From Datnioides undecimradiatus (lineage: Eukaryota; Chordata; Actinopteri; Lobotiformes; Datnioididae), in contig WARS01000043.1 of assembly GCA_008933995.1 (NCBI GenBank), forward strand, positions 96,001 through 160,000: 64,000 nt of DNA. The letters are read 5' to 3'. A program made the translations under genes and the position numbers. Positions 21,900 to 35,568 of the stretch are shown here, in pieces. The notes below the pieces were generated by a model. The model was not told where the DNA came from. It searched no databases and saw only the letters and a list, made by a program, of their open reading frames with translations. The stretch's first letter is position 1; the number at the start of each line of letters is the position of its first letter.

Positions 21900-23415
21900 G
21901 ACTGGAAGCTGGACAGCTGTATCCTGACTCGCTGAGTCAGACAGTGAGAATCACCGACCCTTGAAGTAATCAGTCATCTGAGAGTCACACAGTGTCGTAG
22001 CCCAGCGCTATCCTTCTGTATACCCAGGTAGGTTTGCGTGTAGGTGTGTGTATTCGCCGGAGTGCGTAGGTGAGCGTCTGTACATTTTGTTGTTGAGGAT
22101 GCTGGAAGTTTTCCCCTTTGTGTGTAAGTGGGTCGTTTGAAGCGCGAGGACAAACAAAAGGTTTCCAAGGTTTAAACTTAACTTTACAAGTGTATATATG
22201 TGTGTGTGTGTGTGTGTGTGAGGTTGCTGAGCCTATGAGACACATAGAAGCAGAGAAAGAATGAGTTATGTGAATGAATGCTCCTGTCCCTCATTCATTG
22301 TGTGTCTCTTTTGATCAGGAGATTTCAGAGTGTAAGCTGAAGTGATTTCTGACCTTGTTGACTTCAGCGCAGAACTCTAAAGGTCTATGAGGTCTGCACA
22401 CAGGCTTTAAGGGCCTTTAGGTATAAGAGTTAAGGGCTTTTAGTGGTTCAATTGTCTCATATTTGAACTTTCCCACGGGGTTTAATGCCTGCTTTACTGC
22501 TTTACCCTGGCAGCGTGGTGCTAAATCGTGGGTGCGTGAGCGCGTTTTGTTTGTGTGCATGTGTCAAGTATGTGTGCGTGTGCGCGCGCGTTTGTGTTTC
22601 TTTGAGTTTGTGTGTTGCTGCATGCATATATGTGTGTGTGTGAGTGAGTGCGTGTGGGCTAGTTTAATAAACTCTTGAGTGTTTGAACAACCAAAGTCGC
22701 GCAATTTACTCCTCTCATCTCTGAGAAAATTGACATTTCCAGAGTGTTGCCGTTGGAAACCACCCTGGGAAAGCTCACATGTTTACAACCCAAACCAAAA
22801 AAAATCACTGTGGGGTCGAGATAATTAGTAGTGACCGAATCTTGAGCTTTGCCGCACTTTAAGTCGGAAATTATATTTGTGACAGCCCGAGAAGATGACT
22901 GACCACTTTTCAGGTGATGCACAAAACACTGAAATTAGCTTCTCTCAAAGAAATAAACCATCCTATAAGTGAAACCATGACATTTCAAAATGACTTATTT
23001 CTCTGCTGAAAACACACTTGCACAAATGGAGGCATGAAAAGGTTTCTGTATCGGCGCTCCAATCATCTGAATAATGGATGTTTGCATTATTCCACACTGA
23101 GACCAGTAGGTGCTGAGCGTTGCAAGCTTTTCAGATTGCCTGACGGACAAAGGAAAGAGCTTTTTTTCCAATAATGTGCCAAGCTCTTGGCAAAGAGTTA
23201 CAACAGACTGAAATACAAAGGTATCTTTGTGAAAAATCAAGGCACTTTGAAGTGGGGTGTAAATGATAGCCTGAATGTGGAGTAAAGTTACTGAAGCTGC
23301 CCCTAAAACCGCAATCTGATGATGTTGATTTTAATCAAATTAACTTACACTAAGTAAACAGGGATACAGGATGATTATCATTGGACAGTTCCATGTGGTT
23401 TGGCAGATGACTGGT

Positions 23416-23416
<1 letters not shown>

Positions 23417-23450
<34 letters not shown>
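23417..23450. repeat. (GT)17 microsatellite
   Basis: Perfect GT array in intron 6, just upstream (in plus coordinates) of a purine block. Confidence 0.97.
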
Positions 23451-23455
<5 letters not shown>

Positions 23456-23559
23456 GGAATAAAATGCCAGGCTCTTGCTTTCTGATAACTCACAACGTAT
23501 CACTCGTGTATTCCACCAAACGCAAATGTTTTGTGGGCTCCCGACGTTTAAACCGGCAA

Positions 23560-24090
23560 GCAAGACATGACGAAGCAAGGAAGAGGGGAGGAAGAGAGAA
23601 AGAGACAGACTAATTTTATAGGAGGGAGACAGACAGGAAGAAAGAAAGAAGGAGAAAGGAAGGAAGAGGGACAGAGTAATGATATGGGAGGGGGGAGGAC
23701 AGACAAGAAGAAAGATGTACATAAAAACCCACTGATGAGACCATTACACCTTAAACGGGAACAAATTAGATTGCAGATTGCCTCTCTTCCTCGACTCCCC
23801 TCCTCTTCCTTTCTGTTGCTCTCCTCTCATCTTTTCCTCAATTGTCTTTTAGCTCTGCTTGATTTCCACCTCAAATCGCATCCCTCCCTCCTCCTCTTCC
23901 TCTCCCTCATCTCCAGCTCTCCTCCTCTTTCCTGTCCTGCCACCCAGTGGGATGTGATTAATTGTGAATGGGTCAGACTGCTGGCACGGAGCTCTTCCAA
24001 TATCTGACGCTATTCCCACCTCTGCATAAGCTCTCTGTTACACCCTTCCTCCCACTCCCCCCCTCCATCTCCTCCTCCTCCTCCTACTCT
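23560..24090. repeat. Purine block followed by pyrimidine block
   Basis: 23560-23725 is A/G-rich (GGAAGGAAG, AAGAAAGAAG units). After about 55 bp of mixed sequence, 23780-24090 is C/T-rich (CTCCTCTTCC, CTCCTCCTCCTCC). The strand bias therefore reverses within one feature. Confidence 0.85.
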
Positions 24091-24834
24091 GTGTGAATTG
24101 TCTGCTACAGACTTAATGTGCTACCTGCATGGCTGTTTAGGTTTGTGATCACCCCCTCCGCTATCACAATGGATCCATTTATGATTCAAATACATTTATG
24201 TTTCAAACTCTCGATGCAGGTGGACATAATAGTGGATTTTACAGTATTTTCATACATTTGAACTGTCAGTGCTTAGTTCAGTTTGGTCAAGTTTGCATTT
24301 GTCCTACAACCACATGGAGTTGCTGAGCATTTCAATTGTTTAATTCATCATTTTTAACAGTTTATCAATGAGTGTGAGCTAATATTTCAATTTTTGTCCA
24401 TTACTTTAAGCTATTTTTAGTTTTCACAAAATCTTAATTGCAATAAGACCTTCATTTTTTTAGCTGACACAGTGTGGGAGCAAATATGCATGTTTTTTTA
24501 AAATACTTTTTTTACTAAAATGATTTATTAAATGGTTGAGTGTATGAATGCTGAGCAACTTTACAACTGTCACAAATTGATTTTTAAAAATATACCATAT
24601 ATTTATCAATATCCCAGTATATTTTGGAAACAAAAGATTCCATCCAAGGGCAAAATTAGGGGTTTTACTGAGAACAGATCGCCACAAAAGCATGTGCGTG
24701 TGTGCGTGTGTGCGGGGGGGTAATTAACAGGAGTTTGTATGAAAGCACAATAAAGAAACAAACTGCACAAAACATTTTGGTTTCAGTGCTGCAAACTTTG
24801 AATACTTTGGAAAGAATCAGCAGACAGTGAGTCA

Positions 24835-24985
24835 GGTCTGTTCTGCTGGTGCAATGGTGCAGTCCAGTGTCATGCTAAAGAGAGGAGTAGACCTGCTGAT
24901 CACAGTGACACTGTCATGGTGGACCAGTGGGTCTATTAAACACTGCTGAGTAGTGTCAGTGCTGGTGTTTGGATACCATGCACAA
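24835..24985. mobile_element. Dispersed repeat fragment
   Basis: The stretch contains GGAGTAGACCTGCTGATCAC and GTGGACCAGTGGGTCTATTA followed by AACACTGCTGAGTAGTGTCAG. These phrases recur in dispersed repeats of fish genomes as I remember them. I cannot name the family, and no terminal repeats are visible. Confidence 0.4.
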
Positions 24986-24994
24986 AGCTGCTCC

Positions 24995-25690
24995 AGCCTG
25001 TCACCGCTCCCTCCTCCGTGGCCTCTCTCCAGCCTCTCTCCACCCTTTACTGCCTTGTTTTCTGTTTCTCTTTACCTTCTGCTCTCACTCAGTCTCTTCC
25101 TTCTTTATCACCCCCACCTGTATTTCCTTCACCCCCCCCTCTCTCTGTGTCTCTCATTTCCTTCTATCTGCGTCCTCCAACCCCTCTGACCCCTTCAGTG
25201 TGTGTCTCTCCCCAAGCCAACAAACTCTAAAGGGCTTTATAAATCCACTATCATCACTCCAGTGGAAACAGTCAACTGTCGCAGTCTCTCTTTATCTCTT
25301 TTTCAGGCCGTCTCTTTCCTCCTCTTCTTTTTATCCCCCTTACTCCGTTCTCCATCCGACTGCTTTCTCCAAATCCCAAACAAATACGTCTAAAACCACT
25401 GTCATTATTTTGAAGACAGTAGTTACCTTGCACTCTTATCTCAGCCAGTCTCCCACGGCTTCATATTCTCCCCCCTCTCCTTTTCCCTCCTCACCAAGCT
25501 TCCCGGCAAATTTCACACAGACGTTTCTGAACTTTTAAATTCTGTTGCTCACGACTGGCCCCCCCCCTCTGTCTTGGTTTCTCGATTTTCTGACCCTCCA
25601 TCTTGTCTCGCTGTCTTTCTTGCATGTTCTCTCTCTTTCCCACAATGCCTCATCCCTCTCTTTCTCTCTCTCGGGTCAGACCCTCTGTGT
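24995..25690. repeat. Long pyrimidine-rich block
   Basis: About 700 bp of C/T-rich plus strand (CTCTCTCC, CCTCCCT, TTTCTCTC units) broken by short mixed segments. Ser/Pro/Leu-rich open frames up to 189 codons are a consequence. Confidence 0.85.
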
Positions 25691-28009
25691 TTGCCAGGGC
25701 GCTAGTTGTTGGCAGGGTGCGATGGCTCTGCTGAGCCCACTGAATCAAACAGAAGCCAAAAGGCCAGCCAAACCAAAATCACTGAACAGCACAAAGCTGC
25801 ACTTCTCTGTTCTCTTCTGACCTCTCCGTGCACAGGAACACAGGCGGACACACATCCGCTCACACACACACACAAGTGAACACATATACACAAGAGGTCG
25901 AACACACAGGGTGCAGACATGAACAGGCATCGACAGAGGCACTTGCATCTGCTTAAAGTGAATTTGCTTTCTCAGAAACCTCTATAGTATACAGCAACAC
26001 ACCTACCTACACACACTCACACACACCAGTCTTTGTATTACTAAACTTTAGGTTCAAGAAAGGTTCGTTTCAGGGACTTCGATCCAGCGCCCACGCGTCC
26101 AGGATATAAGACAGATCTGGAGGCAGGACGCGACCACAGAAACGCAATCGTTACTGGGGGCGGCTGAGGCTGGACACACACCAACTGCACTGGGGATATT
26201 CTGACATGTAGGGCAAACACACACAGGCGTGCACACACACACACACACACACAGAAGATTTCTCTACCCACTGACTCTTGTTTAATTCTGACAATTGTAC
26301 CAATGGAGTTGCACAAACAACTACACTTCTTGGCCACACTGTAAGTTCAAATTTCACTTAAGGCGAAAGGCGTGTATGTGCACAAACCCACACACACACA
26401 CACACACACACTCAAAGCAAGGGTATTTCACCATACTGAAATTACTATCGGGACAAACAGGCAGACATACAAACTCTTTGTATTTCTTCGTAACAGCCGA
26501 AGACAACAGACACTTCACAGCACATATATCATCATTTGGAGCCGCACCATCTTGTTTGTTGGACTGGAGGAACAGATTTGCCTAAACTGTTTTTGTCTGT
26601 TCACTGTGCTTTTTTTATACTCTGTTTGAATGAAAAGCGAATGATATACTGAAAATAATGTGACAGTGTAATTAGTGTAATAATATTATGATCCATGTGT
26701 GTATTAAAAAGTCTAGTTTGGTCTTTTTACACAAGCCACAGTGGGACTTTCAACATAAACATCAATGTGTGTTAAATTCAGTGTTTCATTTGGTGTAATC
26801 ATTTCAAAAAGCCGAAAAACAAATTTATGTTTTATGATATCTTATTCTGGCAATTGCTAGATTTAATGTGTGTAATGACGTGCTGCAAAAGTCCCATCAG
26901 AAGTTCAGCCAAGTCATCGGTTTTAGTGTGAAGCTGTCGCGTCCTGAGCCTTTTTAACTAGTCAGTTAGTTTGATGCTACATTTATATGACTTTGACAGT
27001 CTTTGTTAAAGCAGCGGCCAATACTGAACAACCTCTGTTGCAAGTAACCATTCACATAAAGTCACAATGACACTGCATTTTAAGCATCTGTCTTCCTATA
27101 AATGATGTATTTCCTGTTGAAACAGGACGCAGCGAGTCAGACACTGAATAATACGGAAACTTAAAGAGATATAATAGATTTTTTTTCTCTTGCTTTACTT
27201 GATGGAAGGAACACATGTGTTCAAAAGATTTTAAGACAGTGTTATGGGTTTAAAACTGGTAAGAGCTTGGTAATAGCTCATTTATATAATATACATAAGA
27301 ACGACATTTTTAGACTTTTATACTGAGACTAGTTTAATAAATATGTTTTGTTTTTCTGCCTCAACTGGATTTATTTTGGCTCATCTCTATTTGGGTGCCA
27401 CAGAAAAGGCTTCTTTTTCATTCCAGAGTTGCATTAAGATGTTAGATGAGATCTCCCAGGGTGCATCATTCTCATATCGCGTGCACAACTGGCCAAGTGT
27501 AAGTAATGGCATTTGGAAGCACAGTACATTTGGCAGACTTTGTGTGTGTGTGTGTATGAGATGATTTCCTTATAACAGTGCTGTTGGAGACATCATTAAA
27601 GAATAATGCTAACACCCTGATTCCCATTCCAACACATCCACTTCTTTTTTTAAAGTGTATTTTCAAACTTGCAGCCGTGACGGTTTCTGGCATGCAGCAG
27701 AAAAATAAAGAAAGTTTGAGGAGTGAGGGAGACCCGGTGGAAGTGGGGCTGAGAAGTCAACAGCTCAGTGGGTGGAAATACAATTCATGCCTCCAGCTTA
27801 CAAGCTTGATACACATCACTCTGTTTTTCCCGTGCTGTTCCTTTCTCTTGGTGTTTTGAAAAAGTTATCGAGTTCTCACAGTTTGGTCAAATGATCGCTT
27901 AACCTTCCCTGATTTGGTGATGTCACAGTCTAGTCTACGTGCTATTGGTTAAGAAGGAGAGAGGAAATTACCTACAACAGTAGATCTTGCAATCCGACTG
28001 AATAAATGA

Positions 28010-28294
28010 AAAGGGAGGTGAGAAATAACAGTGAAAAATAAATGCGAGAGGAAGCGAAGAGTGGAGGATATGGAGAAACAGAAAGGAAGGAAGAGGAGGG
28101 GTGAACCACGCAGGAAGGAAAGGGATGGAGGGATGAGAAAAGAAGGAGGCAGACGGAAAAGTAAGGTGAATCCTGCAGCCGAAAATGATTGAGAACAGAG
28201 TTAAAACAGGATGGACAACAGGAGGGGAAAGACGTCGGAAGAAAAAGAGAGGATTAAAAAACTGTGTGTGTGTGTGTGTCAGTGTGTGTTTGAC

Positions 28295-28326
<32 letters not shown>

Positions 28327-28330
28327 TTAC
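28010..28330. repeat. Purine-rich block ending in (GA)n
   Basis: A/G-rich plus strand (AAGGAAGG, GGGATGGAGGGATG) containing a short (TG)n at 28264-28279 and ending in a (GA)n run. Confidence 0.85.
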
Positions 28331-28432
28331 AGGCGGAGTGAAAGTCACCTTGTGGAGCTACAGTGCGCTGAGCAACTCTGTCTGCCTCCCCTTATGAATT
28401 ATGACAGTCGCTGGTTGGCCAAAACCCCTCTG

Positions 28433-28435
<3 letters not shown>

Positions 28436-28479
<44 letters not shown>
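28436..28479. repeat. (CA)22 microsatellite
   Basis: Perfect CA array. A GA repeat lies at about 28294-28327 and a (TG)22 array at 28683-28726, so three long arrays occur within 450 bp. Confidence 0.98.
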
Positions 28480-28480
<1 letters not shown>

Positions 28481-28679
28481 GCGCGTGTGCGCACAAATAC
28501 ACACGCATACAGACACACACTCACCTCCACTCTGTCTCTCTTACTTTATCTTTTTCTCACTCTCTCCTTCTTTCTCAGCGGTACATCCTCATCCAGAAAG
28601 CTTCGCTTCATGGAGAAAAGCGATCATAAAATATGCAGCTGTTCCTCTGCTCTTTAGAGTGCTTCTCAGACCCCTTGAC

Positions 28680-28682
<3 letters not shown>

Positions 28683-28726
<44 letters not shown>
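28683..28726. repeat. (TG)22 microsatellite
   Basis: Perfect TG array. It is inverted relative to the (CA)22 at 28436-28479, so the two could pair as a stem with a ~200-base loop. Confidence 0.98.
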
Positions 28727-28728
<2 letters not shown>

Positions 28729-30261
28729 CGTGTCATATAATGGTGGAGTGAGTCTTTTTTTCTTGTACTCCTCCAACCATCTTGCCTGTTCTCTCTTCAC
28801 CTGTCCCTCTTTTTCACAGCCCAAGTGTCTGTCTGTCCTCAGTGCAGTTAAGTGAACATTATCTCCATGACATCTGACCTGCTTCTCCTTCACTCTCCCT
28901 ATCTTTCATACTCAACCCCCTCTTTGTCACTCACACCTTTTTTTTTTTTCCCTGTGGTATCAGCAGAAAGCTAAGCTGTCCTGCAGGAAGAATTCAAATA
29001 GGTCTACAGACTCACACAGTGTTCAGTCTTTCCATCCAGCTTTATCTTAGATGCAGAAGATGCTGTTAGCAAAGCCTTTGCTTTTATCTTTGTGTTTCAT
29101 CTGCAGTGCATTTGCTTTTTGATGCTTGTAAGCAATCCCACCAGGAATCTGCAGAAAAAAAAAATATGTCTATGGTTTCTATTTCTATGTGAGTGCACTC
29201 AAAATATTTGAACCTGCTGGAATTTAATTACTTAACTGAACTTCCATCAATCTCTGTATCATTTCAACTGTGAGATACTGTATGTTCTTATAAGAGATTA
29301 CGTTTGCAACACTGAAACCAGAGTTGTAACCTGTCAAACTCACTAACAGATGATAATTAGGTACTTTTTGCACGTTTGGTATTGAACTAAAACTCTTCCA
29401 ATTAGTGACAAAGTAAAAATTGGGTTTTTGCCTCAAGTACACTTCAATAGGCGCTAAATGTGGATGGACACATATTGGATTTTTCAGGAGCTGAACGAGC
29501 AGAGATTATCTGACTTCTTATGGTATTGACGGTATTGAGCCAGCATGTAGATGGAGACAGTGGCATCAGAAATCCATTCAGGTAATGTACAAACACTGCT
29601 CTAAAGTCACAGCCCATATTTGAACATGTCATTCAACATTACGCTGTAGCCAACGTGTGCAGATATAAAGCAGTTGTATGTTTTAGCCCTGAGAAAGAAG
29701 TTAATGGTGAAAGCAAAACTTGAAAAAGACATGGTTCAGCAGGGAAACGGAGTGCAGTCTCTTTGCGGTGAAATATGGGACATACTGTATATTCCCATCG
29801 GCATGAGAAATAAACCCCCCGTTCAGATCTGAAGATGATCGATTCGCAGAAAACTCACCCCCACTGAGATAGAGACCCCTTTGGAAAATGAAGCTGATTA
29901 ATTCTATTTATATCTGAAAATGATCAAGTACTTATCATCTATTTTCATTAATCCTCGTTGTCAGCAGAAAAAAAAACTCGAGTCGAAAGATCAGTGAACG
30001 AAAACCGCATCTAATTCAACTGGTTGAGAACTGGCCTCTGAATAATTATTAATTAATCAGCTTCATATTAGCCTGACATCGCTGCTCTCCACTACTCATG
30101 GAGTCCTTAGAAACATGGACACATGCACAACCCCAGCCTGCGCCTATGGGTGTGTGTGTGTGTGTGTGACTGCGTACGTGTGTGCTTCCCTGCCAGGACC
30201 ATTTGTGAATTTATGATTGTGTATGCATGCATTTATTAAAACACTTTCGCATGTTTTCCCC

Positions 30262-30264
<3 letters not shown>

Positions 30265-30292
<28 letters not shown>
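30265..30292. repeat. (TG)14 microsatellite
   Basis: Perfect TG array in intron 6; a shorter (TG)10 lies at 30150-30169. Confidence 0.96.
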
Positions 30293-30298
<6 letters not shown>

Positions 30299-30777
30299 TG
30301 TGCATGTGTGTAAATGGGTGCCCTTTCCCCAGCTCATTGGGATGCAAGGCAAGAGCTCGTCGAGTGAGAGCTGTCCAGGCTAGCTTTGGAGTCATTAGCG
30401 CGCTCGTTAGTCCAGTTATGTTAAATCTAAATTACCATTCATCATCACACAGGGACCCATCATTTATTCTGATGTGGCCTGGCAGACACATGCGCTAACT
30501 GGATTAACTCATTCAGAGACACGCAGACACACTTGCTAAAACACAGTGGAATTCAAAATCAGGTGTTAGCTATGTGGTAAGTGTTTTAAAATAGATTATA
30601 TATTATTGATTGAGACATTGTAGGGCATTAGCAATGATTGGTTTGCCCTTGTGAATGCAAAATAGTTACAAACAGTGCCCTAGTGCAGACAAATGCAACC
30701 GAACAGAGAATAGTAAATCGATAAGATATGGTCTACAGTGAGATTTTTGAGTAAGCTTTCAACTGGAGACATAACCG

Positions 30778-30825
30778 AAGGTTAGAGAGATTAGCTTGCA
30801 GGTTGGAAGCTCAAAGCCCCAGACC
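30778..30825 (+). mobile_element. Possible tRNA-like SINE head remnant
   Basis: The plus strand reads GGTTAGAGAGATTAGCTTGC, then a GGTTGGAAGCTCAAAGCCCC segment. These sit where the A-box-to-B-box part of tRNA-derived fish SINEs would be. The B box is eroded and no body or tail is identified. Confidence 0.35.
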
Positions 30826-33800
30826 ACATAGGAACACTGAATATGTTAGTGTACTTAATTAATCTCCAAAAAGTGGTAACTGAATACTAAAAATGAAACG
30901 GCACATGTACACAGTGCAGGAAACAAAATTCCCACTTCATATTTTGGGGACGAAAGGAAGTTTTATTTCCGTGCTACTCTGCATTCCTGCATTGATACAG
31001 CTGAGCACAACAATATATGGAAAGACTTCAGAGTACGGCAGAGGAGGGTTGGCCCGCATTCAACGCTGGCTCTCGGCATTAAATTAGCTCTCACTGAGTA
31101 AAAACACACACTGGCACACAGAGTCATTAGTCGCTACAGGAGGAATGCCTACCATCTGCGCTGACGTGATTGCAAAGACGAGGAATTCTCGGGAATCAAA
31201 CCGACAAAGTGGATGGAGCGTCTCCCCTGCCAAATATAAAGACTGTGTTTATCACATAATTACATTTCCACTTCTGCTGTGTTTATTGGCCTTACAAGTT
31301 TGAGCACATACAGCTTTGACCATCAAAGAATTAAAAAAAAAAAAAAGAAAAAAGGTGGAATCAAAGCATGACGCCGAATGTAGAGCCGCTGATTTTAAAT
31401 GGCATTGAGGTCACGCGCTGGAGGAAAGTCTTCTTCCAGCGTCCCTTGTGTTTGTGACAGCATTGCAGCTTTGACCATCAAAACATAAATGGTAAGTTTC
31501 ATAAGGAAAATTTAGATTTTAGAACACATTTCAGTGTCATGCATCAACAGGAAGCCCTTTAACAAATCCCATATTAGAAATAAGCTGTTCAGGACATGCA
31601 GCTGTGGGCAGGGTCTGACCTTTGTAATGGATATGGAGAGCAAAGAGTCTCCATACGTGTTGCTTTCAATAAGTTCCAAATTACAAAATGCTTTTGTAAA
31701 CTTTAGCAGCACCAATCTGTAGCCTTCAAAAGCCTGCACTGAGATGAAAAGGGATGTCAAGTAATTAAGATGAACCTTTTTTAGTTTATTGTTAACAATG
31801 AGCACTGAGAAACTCTCTGTCATGCATCAATACCATTCGCCATTAGGAAAATCACTTGTTTAGAGTTATTGCGCGGCCGTAATTGATTCTGATAGGTGTT
31901 TAATGACAAATATTATAAGGCCACCACGGCTCGCAGTCTGTTCATGATTTTAAGTGGAAGACAAACGAGTCAAGTGAGAGTCTGTCTTTGTGTTTGTGGA
32001 TGACACAGAGATGTTTAAGGGTTTTTTGATCTACAAAGGACACTGGTTTTGGCACTTGAGGGTCCCACAACTGAACCGGAGAGGACACCTTTGAAACAAC
32101 AGCTGTTTTCATATAACATGATCAATGCTACTAATTCCTGGCAAAACATCACAGAACACAGGCAGAGGAATGTCAATAGATTGACTCGTCTGGTAAAACA
32201 AAGAATAACATTGGGTTTAGCAGCTTGATTTGCTGCCATTTTTTAAATAGGTCTGTTTGTTGTTGGGAAAGTCTTTCAGCTTTCACACTGTTTAAGCTTT
32301 GGTCACAGCTTTATTTATTCTCCGATTGTTTTTTGTTTTTTTTACTGTAACCATGATATTTCCTTAAGCTTAACCAAGTGTTTCAGTTGCCTCAACTTGG
32401 CAGAACAATAATTAAAGCGTGTTTGCCGTAACTGAGATCTTTCAACAGACCTTTCAGCGCTTTAAGCAAACTGTAGCTGAGACATTAATGTAACTTTCAG
32501 ACTTCTCAGGCCTGCGACAAGATGCAAACTCTCCTTTCCTGCATTAAAGTTAAACATGCTACATGCTGATACACCATGTACACCTCTGCACCCTGACAGC
32601 TCCACATGAAGGGGACTCTAAATCATCCACCGGCACTAAACGCAGGCTTAAGCCTAAATTCAGTGCTGCAAGTCATCCAATATGAAAGTAACTGTTAGAG
32701 ATTACTGGGCTGATCATTCACACCCCACAGCTGGATCTCCCAGCAAAGTAGAGCCTCTGTTAAAGGGCACCCTTGACGCGTAATGATAAGAGATTCTCTG
32801 TGATAGTGTCCCTTTTTTGTTATTTCCCCACCCAGCATGTGGGTTTAGATTACACAATATGGTTCGAAATCGACACCCACAACAGTAAATGCCAAAATGT
32901 CTGCTACATTTTGTCCATCAACGAATCAATGGTGCACCGACTACAGTGGTTTATATTTCAAAACACTGCCATTTGAACTCCGCAGGGATATAAAGTCTTC
33001 GGCCCTGGCCTCAAACTTTATCCCCGCTCTGCATGGCGCACCCTCTGACCAGGAGGCCGTTCAAACCAGAGCAATGTTTCTTCACGCGGGCTGCCCGTTT
33101 CTGTGCCACTCGACAAAACTGCAGCTCCTTGTTGGTCGTCAGACGTGCCGGGGAACAGCTGGAGTAAAGCATTTTAGCTAAAACTGTTCAATTCATTACT
33201 TTAGTCACGAAAAGTGACTCCTGGCAGGTGTTGTTTTGTCGGTATAACAAGCGCTTGTGGACAAGCCAAAAAGTTACTTCCAGAAATTGACTGGCAACTT
33301 CCCAGTTTCAGACTCGCTCCTGTAATCTTCCAGCTATGAAAGCTTACCTAAAATCACCACAGCATGCTAATTTCCTCTTTTAATTTTTCACCGTGGCAGT
33401 TGTGGAGTTTATCTTCATTGCAGGCCAGTGGAAAATGACTGGACGGATATTAAGGAGGGAGAAGAGATGACCTGCAGCGGAGGTCAAGCTGGATTTAAGC
33501 CACACTGTGACAACAGTTAATAACAGGTCGTATACGGGCTTAAATGGTGAGAGAAGCCCCCAATTGTAAACTGATTTAAAAAGTATTTTCCTTAAATTAT
33601 AGATTTAAAAGCATAAGCGGAAGGTCTTTACACTTCAGGTAAGTTATGAAACACATAATCTAAACAGAGTACTACTTTACCTTTGGACTACGACTAATCA
33701 AATAAACTCTGATATCTGAGCACGTGTTTGCGTTTCGAGCCAGACTGCTAAAAACCAGAGAATCGTTACACCTGCGACCCTGTCGGGGTGCCGAACCTTA

Positions 33801-33904
33801 CTTTGAGAAACGCTGTTCTGAGTCTATCTGACAGCCTTGGTGGTCTGGAAACAACAAAGGGCCAAATTGAGTCAGTCAGTCAGACATTTGTTCCATCAAT
33901 AATT

Positions 33905-34485
33905 AATGCCTCCCTGCTCTTCTGCCTCTGATCCTTTCAATCTATTTTCTATCACTGGTCTTTGTTGGTTTCTTTCGGCGCGTCACATCAGTGTTTCTTC
34001 CGGGTTTTCTGCCTCCTATTTCATCCCTCCTTTTGCTCCCTCATGCCTTCTACTCCTCTCCATCTCTTTCTTCGTCCGCATCTTTTTGTCCAACCTGGTC
34101 CTGTCCTTCGTATTCATCCGATCTTGTAGCTGTTTTATGTATCGTCTGTCTCTCAGGTATTTCTTTCCTTCCCTTCATCTTCCCCTCACTACCCATCTTT
34201 TATCTTTCCTTTTCCAACTATATCTCTAAATCTTCTGCCTCTCATCTCTGGATTTCCCCTCTTTTCTTTCCTATCCCCTCTCTGTATTGCCTGGTTCCCC
34301 CCTCCTCCTCCCTCTGTCTCCTCAGGTCCAACATCAGATTAATAAATGATGTCCAGGAAACTGGCTGCTTTACAACACCGATACCACACTCCTTTCTTCC
34401 CCTACCTTCAAATCCTTCCTTCTTCCCCTTACCATTTTGTGAACACCCTCCATTCCCCCAAATCTCTCTTGTCTCTTGCCCCTCC
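33905..34485. repeat. Pyrimidine-rich block
   Basis: About 580 bp of C/T-rich plus strand (CTTCC, TCTCTTTC, CCCCTC) producing two overlapping Phe/Ser/Leu-rich open frames without domain character. Confidence 0.85.
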
Positions 34486-35531
34486 TGACTAAAAAAGGGG
34501 AAAGGATAGTAACCGCAGTCCTCTCTGGTCTAAATAAATCATAGCCCAGCACTGCCTTGCTTTTACAACACCGATCCTCTACTTTCATCCTGGCAGCCAT
34601 GAAAGAGAGAGGAGAGGGAGGAGGAAGTGAGAGAGACTATCTAAGGACATATGAGTAAAGAGAGTGGATATCAAAGGAAATGGTGAATGTAAAAGTGTCT
34701 TTAGTCATATCCCTCTTTTTTCCTAAACCTCTTCAGGAAGCAAAATCGAACTTTCTGTCTAAACATAAAGAAAGAGCGATTCGAACAGGTCCACCCGCAA
34801 CCTAGCGGAAAATGTTAATCAGTTAGAAAATAGAAATTAGTTCTTTGGATTAGGATCCATGAATCAATGAGAAGGCTGTCGGCTGATTCGCTTCAGTGTG
34901 GGTAGTATATATGTCATGCTGCAGCTTAATGCATCACGACAGTGCTGCAGAACATTATCTGCTCAACACTGAGGAAAAGCAGCTGCATTTTGATTTGTGC
35001 TCATGAGAAACAAAACTGACAAAATATATGAAAATGCAATCATTTAACAATAAAGTCTCTATTTTTTAAGCTGTATTATCAATTTTTAATAAAGGCAGTT
35101 TATGCAACAAAGATAAATGATTATATCTTCTACATAATCGGCACATACACATTTTTTTTTGCATATTCTTCAAATATTTCATACATTCAATCTTTCAAAT
35201 GTCTTATAATTTCAACATGTTGTCTAATTTAATGAAAAGAAAAACATCCCATTATTTCCAGGGAACAATTATAACAAGATTAATGAAACCAACAAACTAA
35301 AATCCATTTAGCATTTTCAAAATGAGCCCGACGCCCCAATATTCAGCTTTCAACTCATCAACGCTGCTCCTGTGAAACATATTAAGCAGCTCAGATAAAG
35401 CCTAGTCTACCAAGAAACAGCGGCTAATTAAAAATGACTAGATTAATTAATGTGGAGATTCGTTAGTGGCACACGCACACACATACACGCACACAGCGCA
35501 TTGCTTCTTCCAGTTGGCATGATGCACACAA

Positions 35532-35532
<1 letters not shown>

Positions 35533-35566
<34 letters not shown>
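35533..35566. repeat. (CA)17 microsatellite
   Basis: Perfect CA array in intron 6, about 110 bp before a dispersed repeat. Confidence 0.97.

Positions 35567-35568
<2 letters not shown>

Noticed and set aside
24969..25538. 189-codon Ser/Pro/Leu-rich open frame
   Set aside because: A translation of the pyrimidine-rich block; three overlapping frames are open there, as expected from C/T-only sequence.
32860..32885. GGTTCGAAATCGACACC, resembling a tRNA B box
   Set aside because: No A box at the right distance upstream and no cloverleaf around it.
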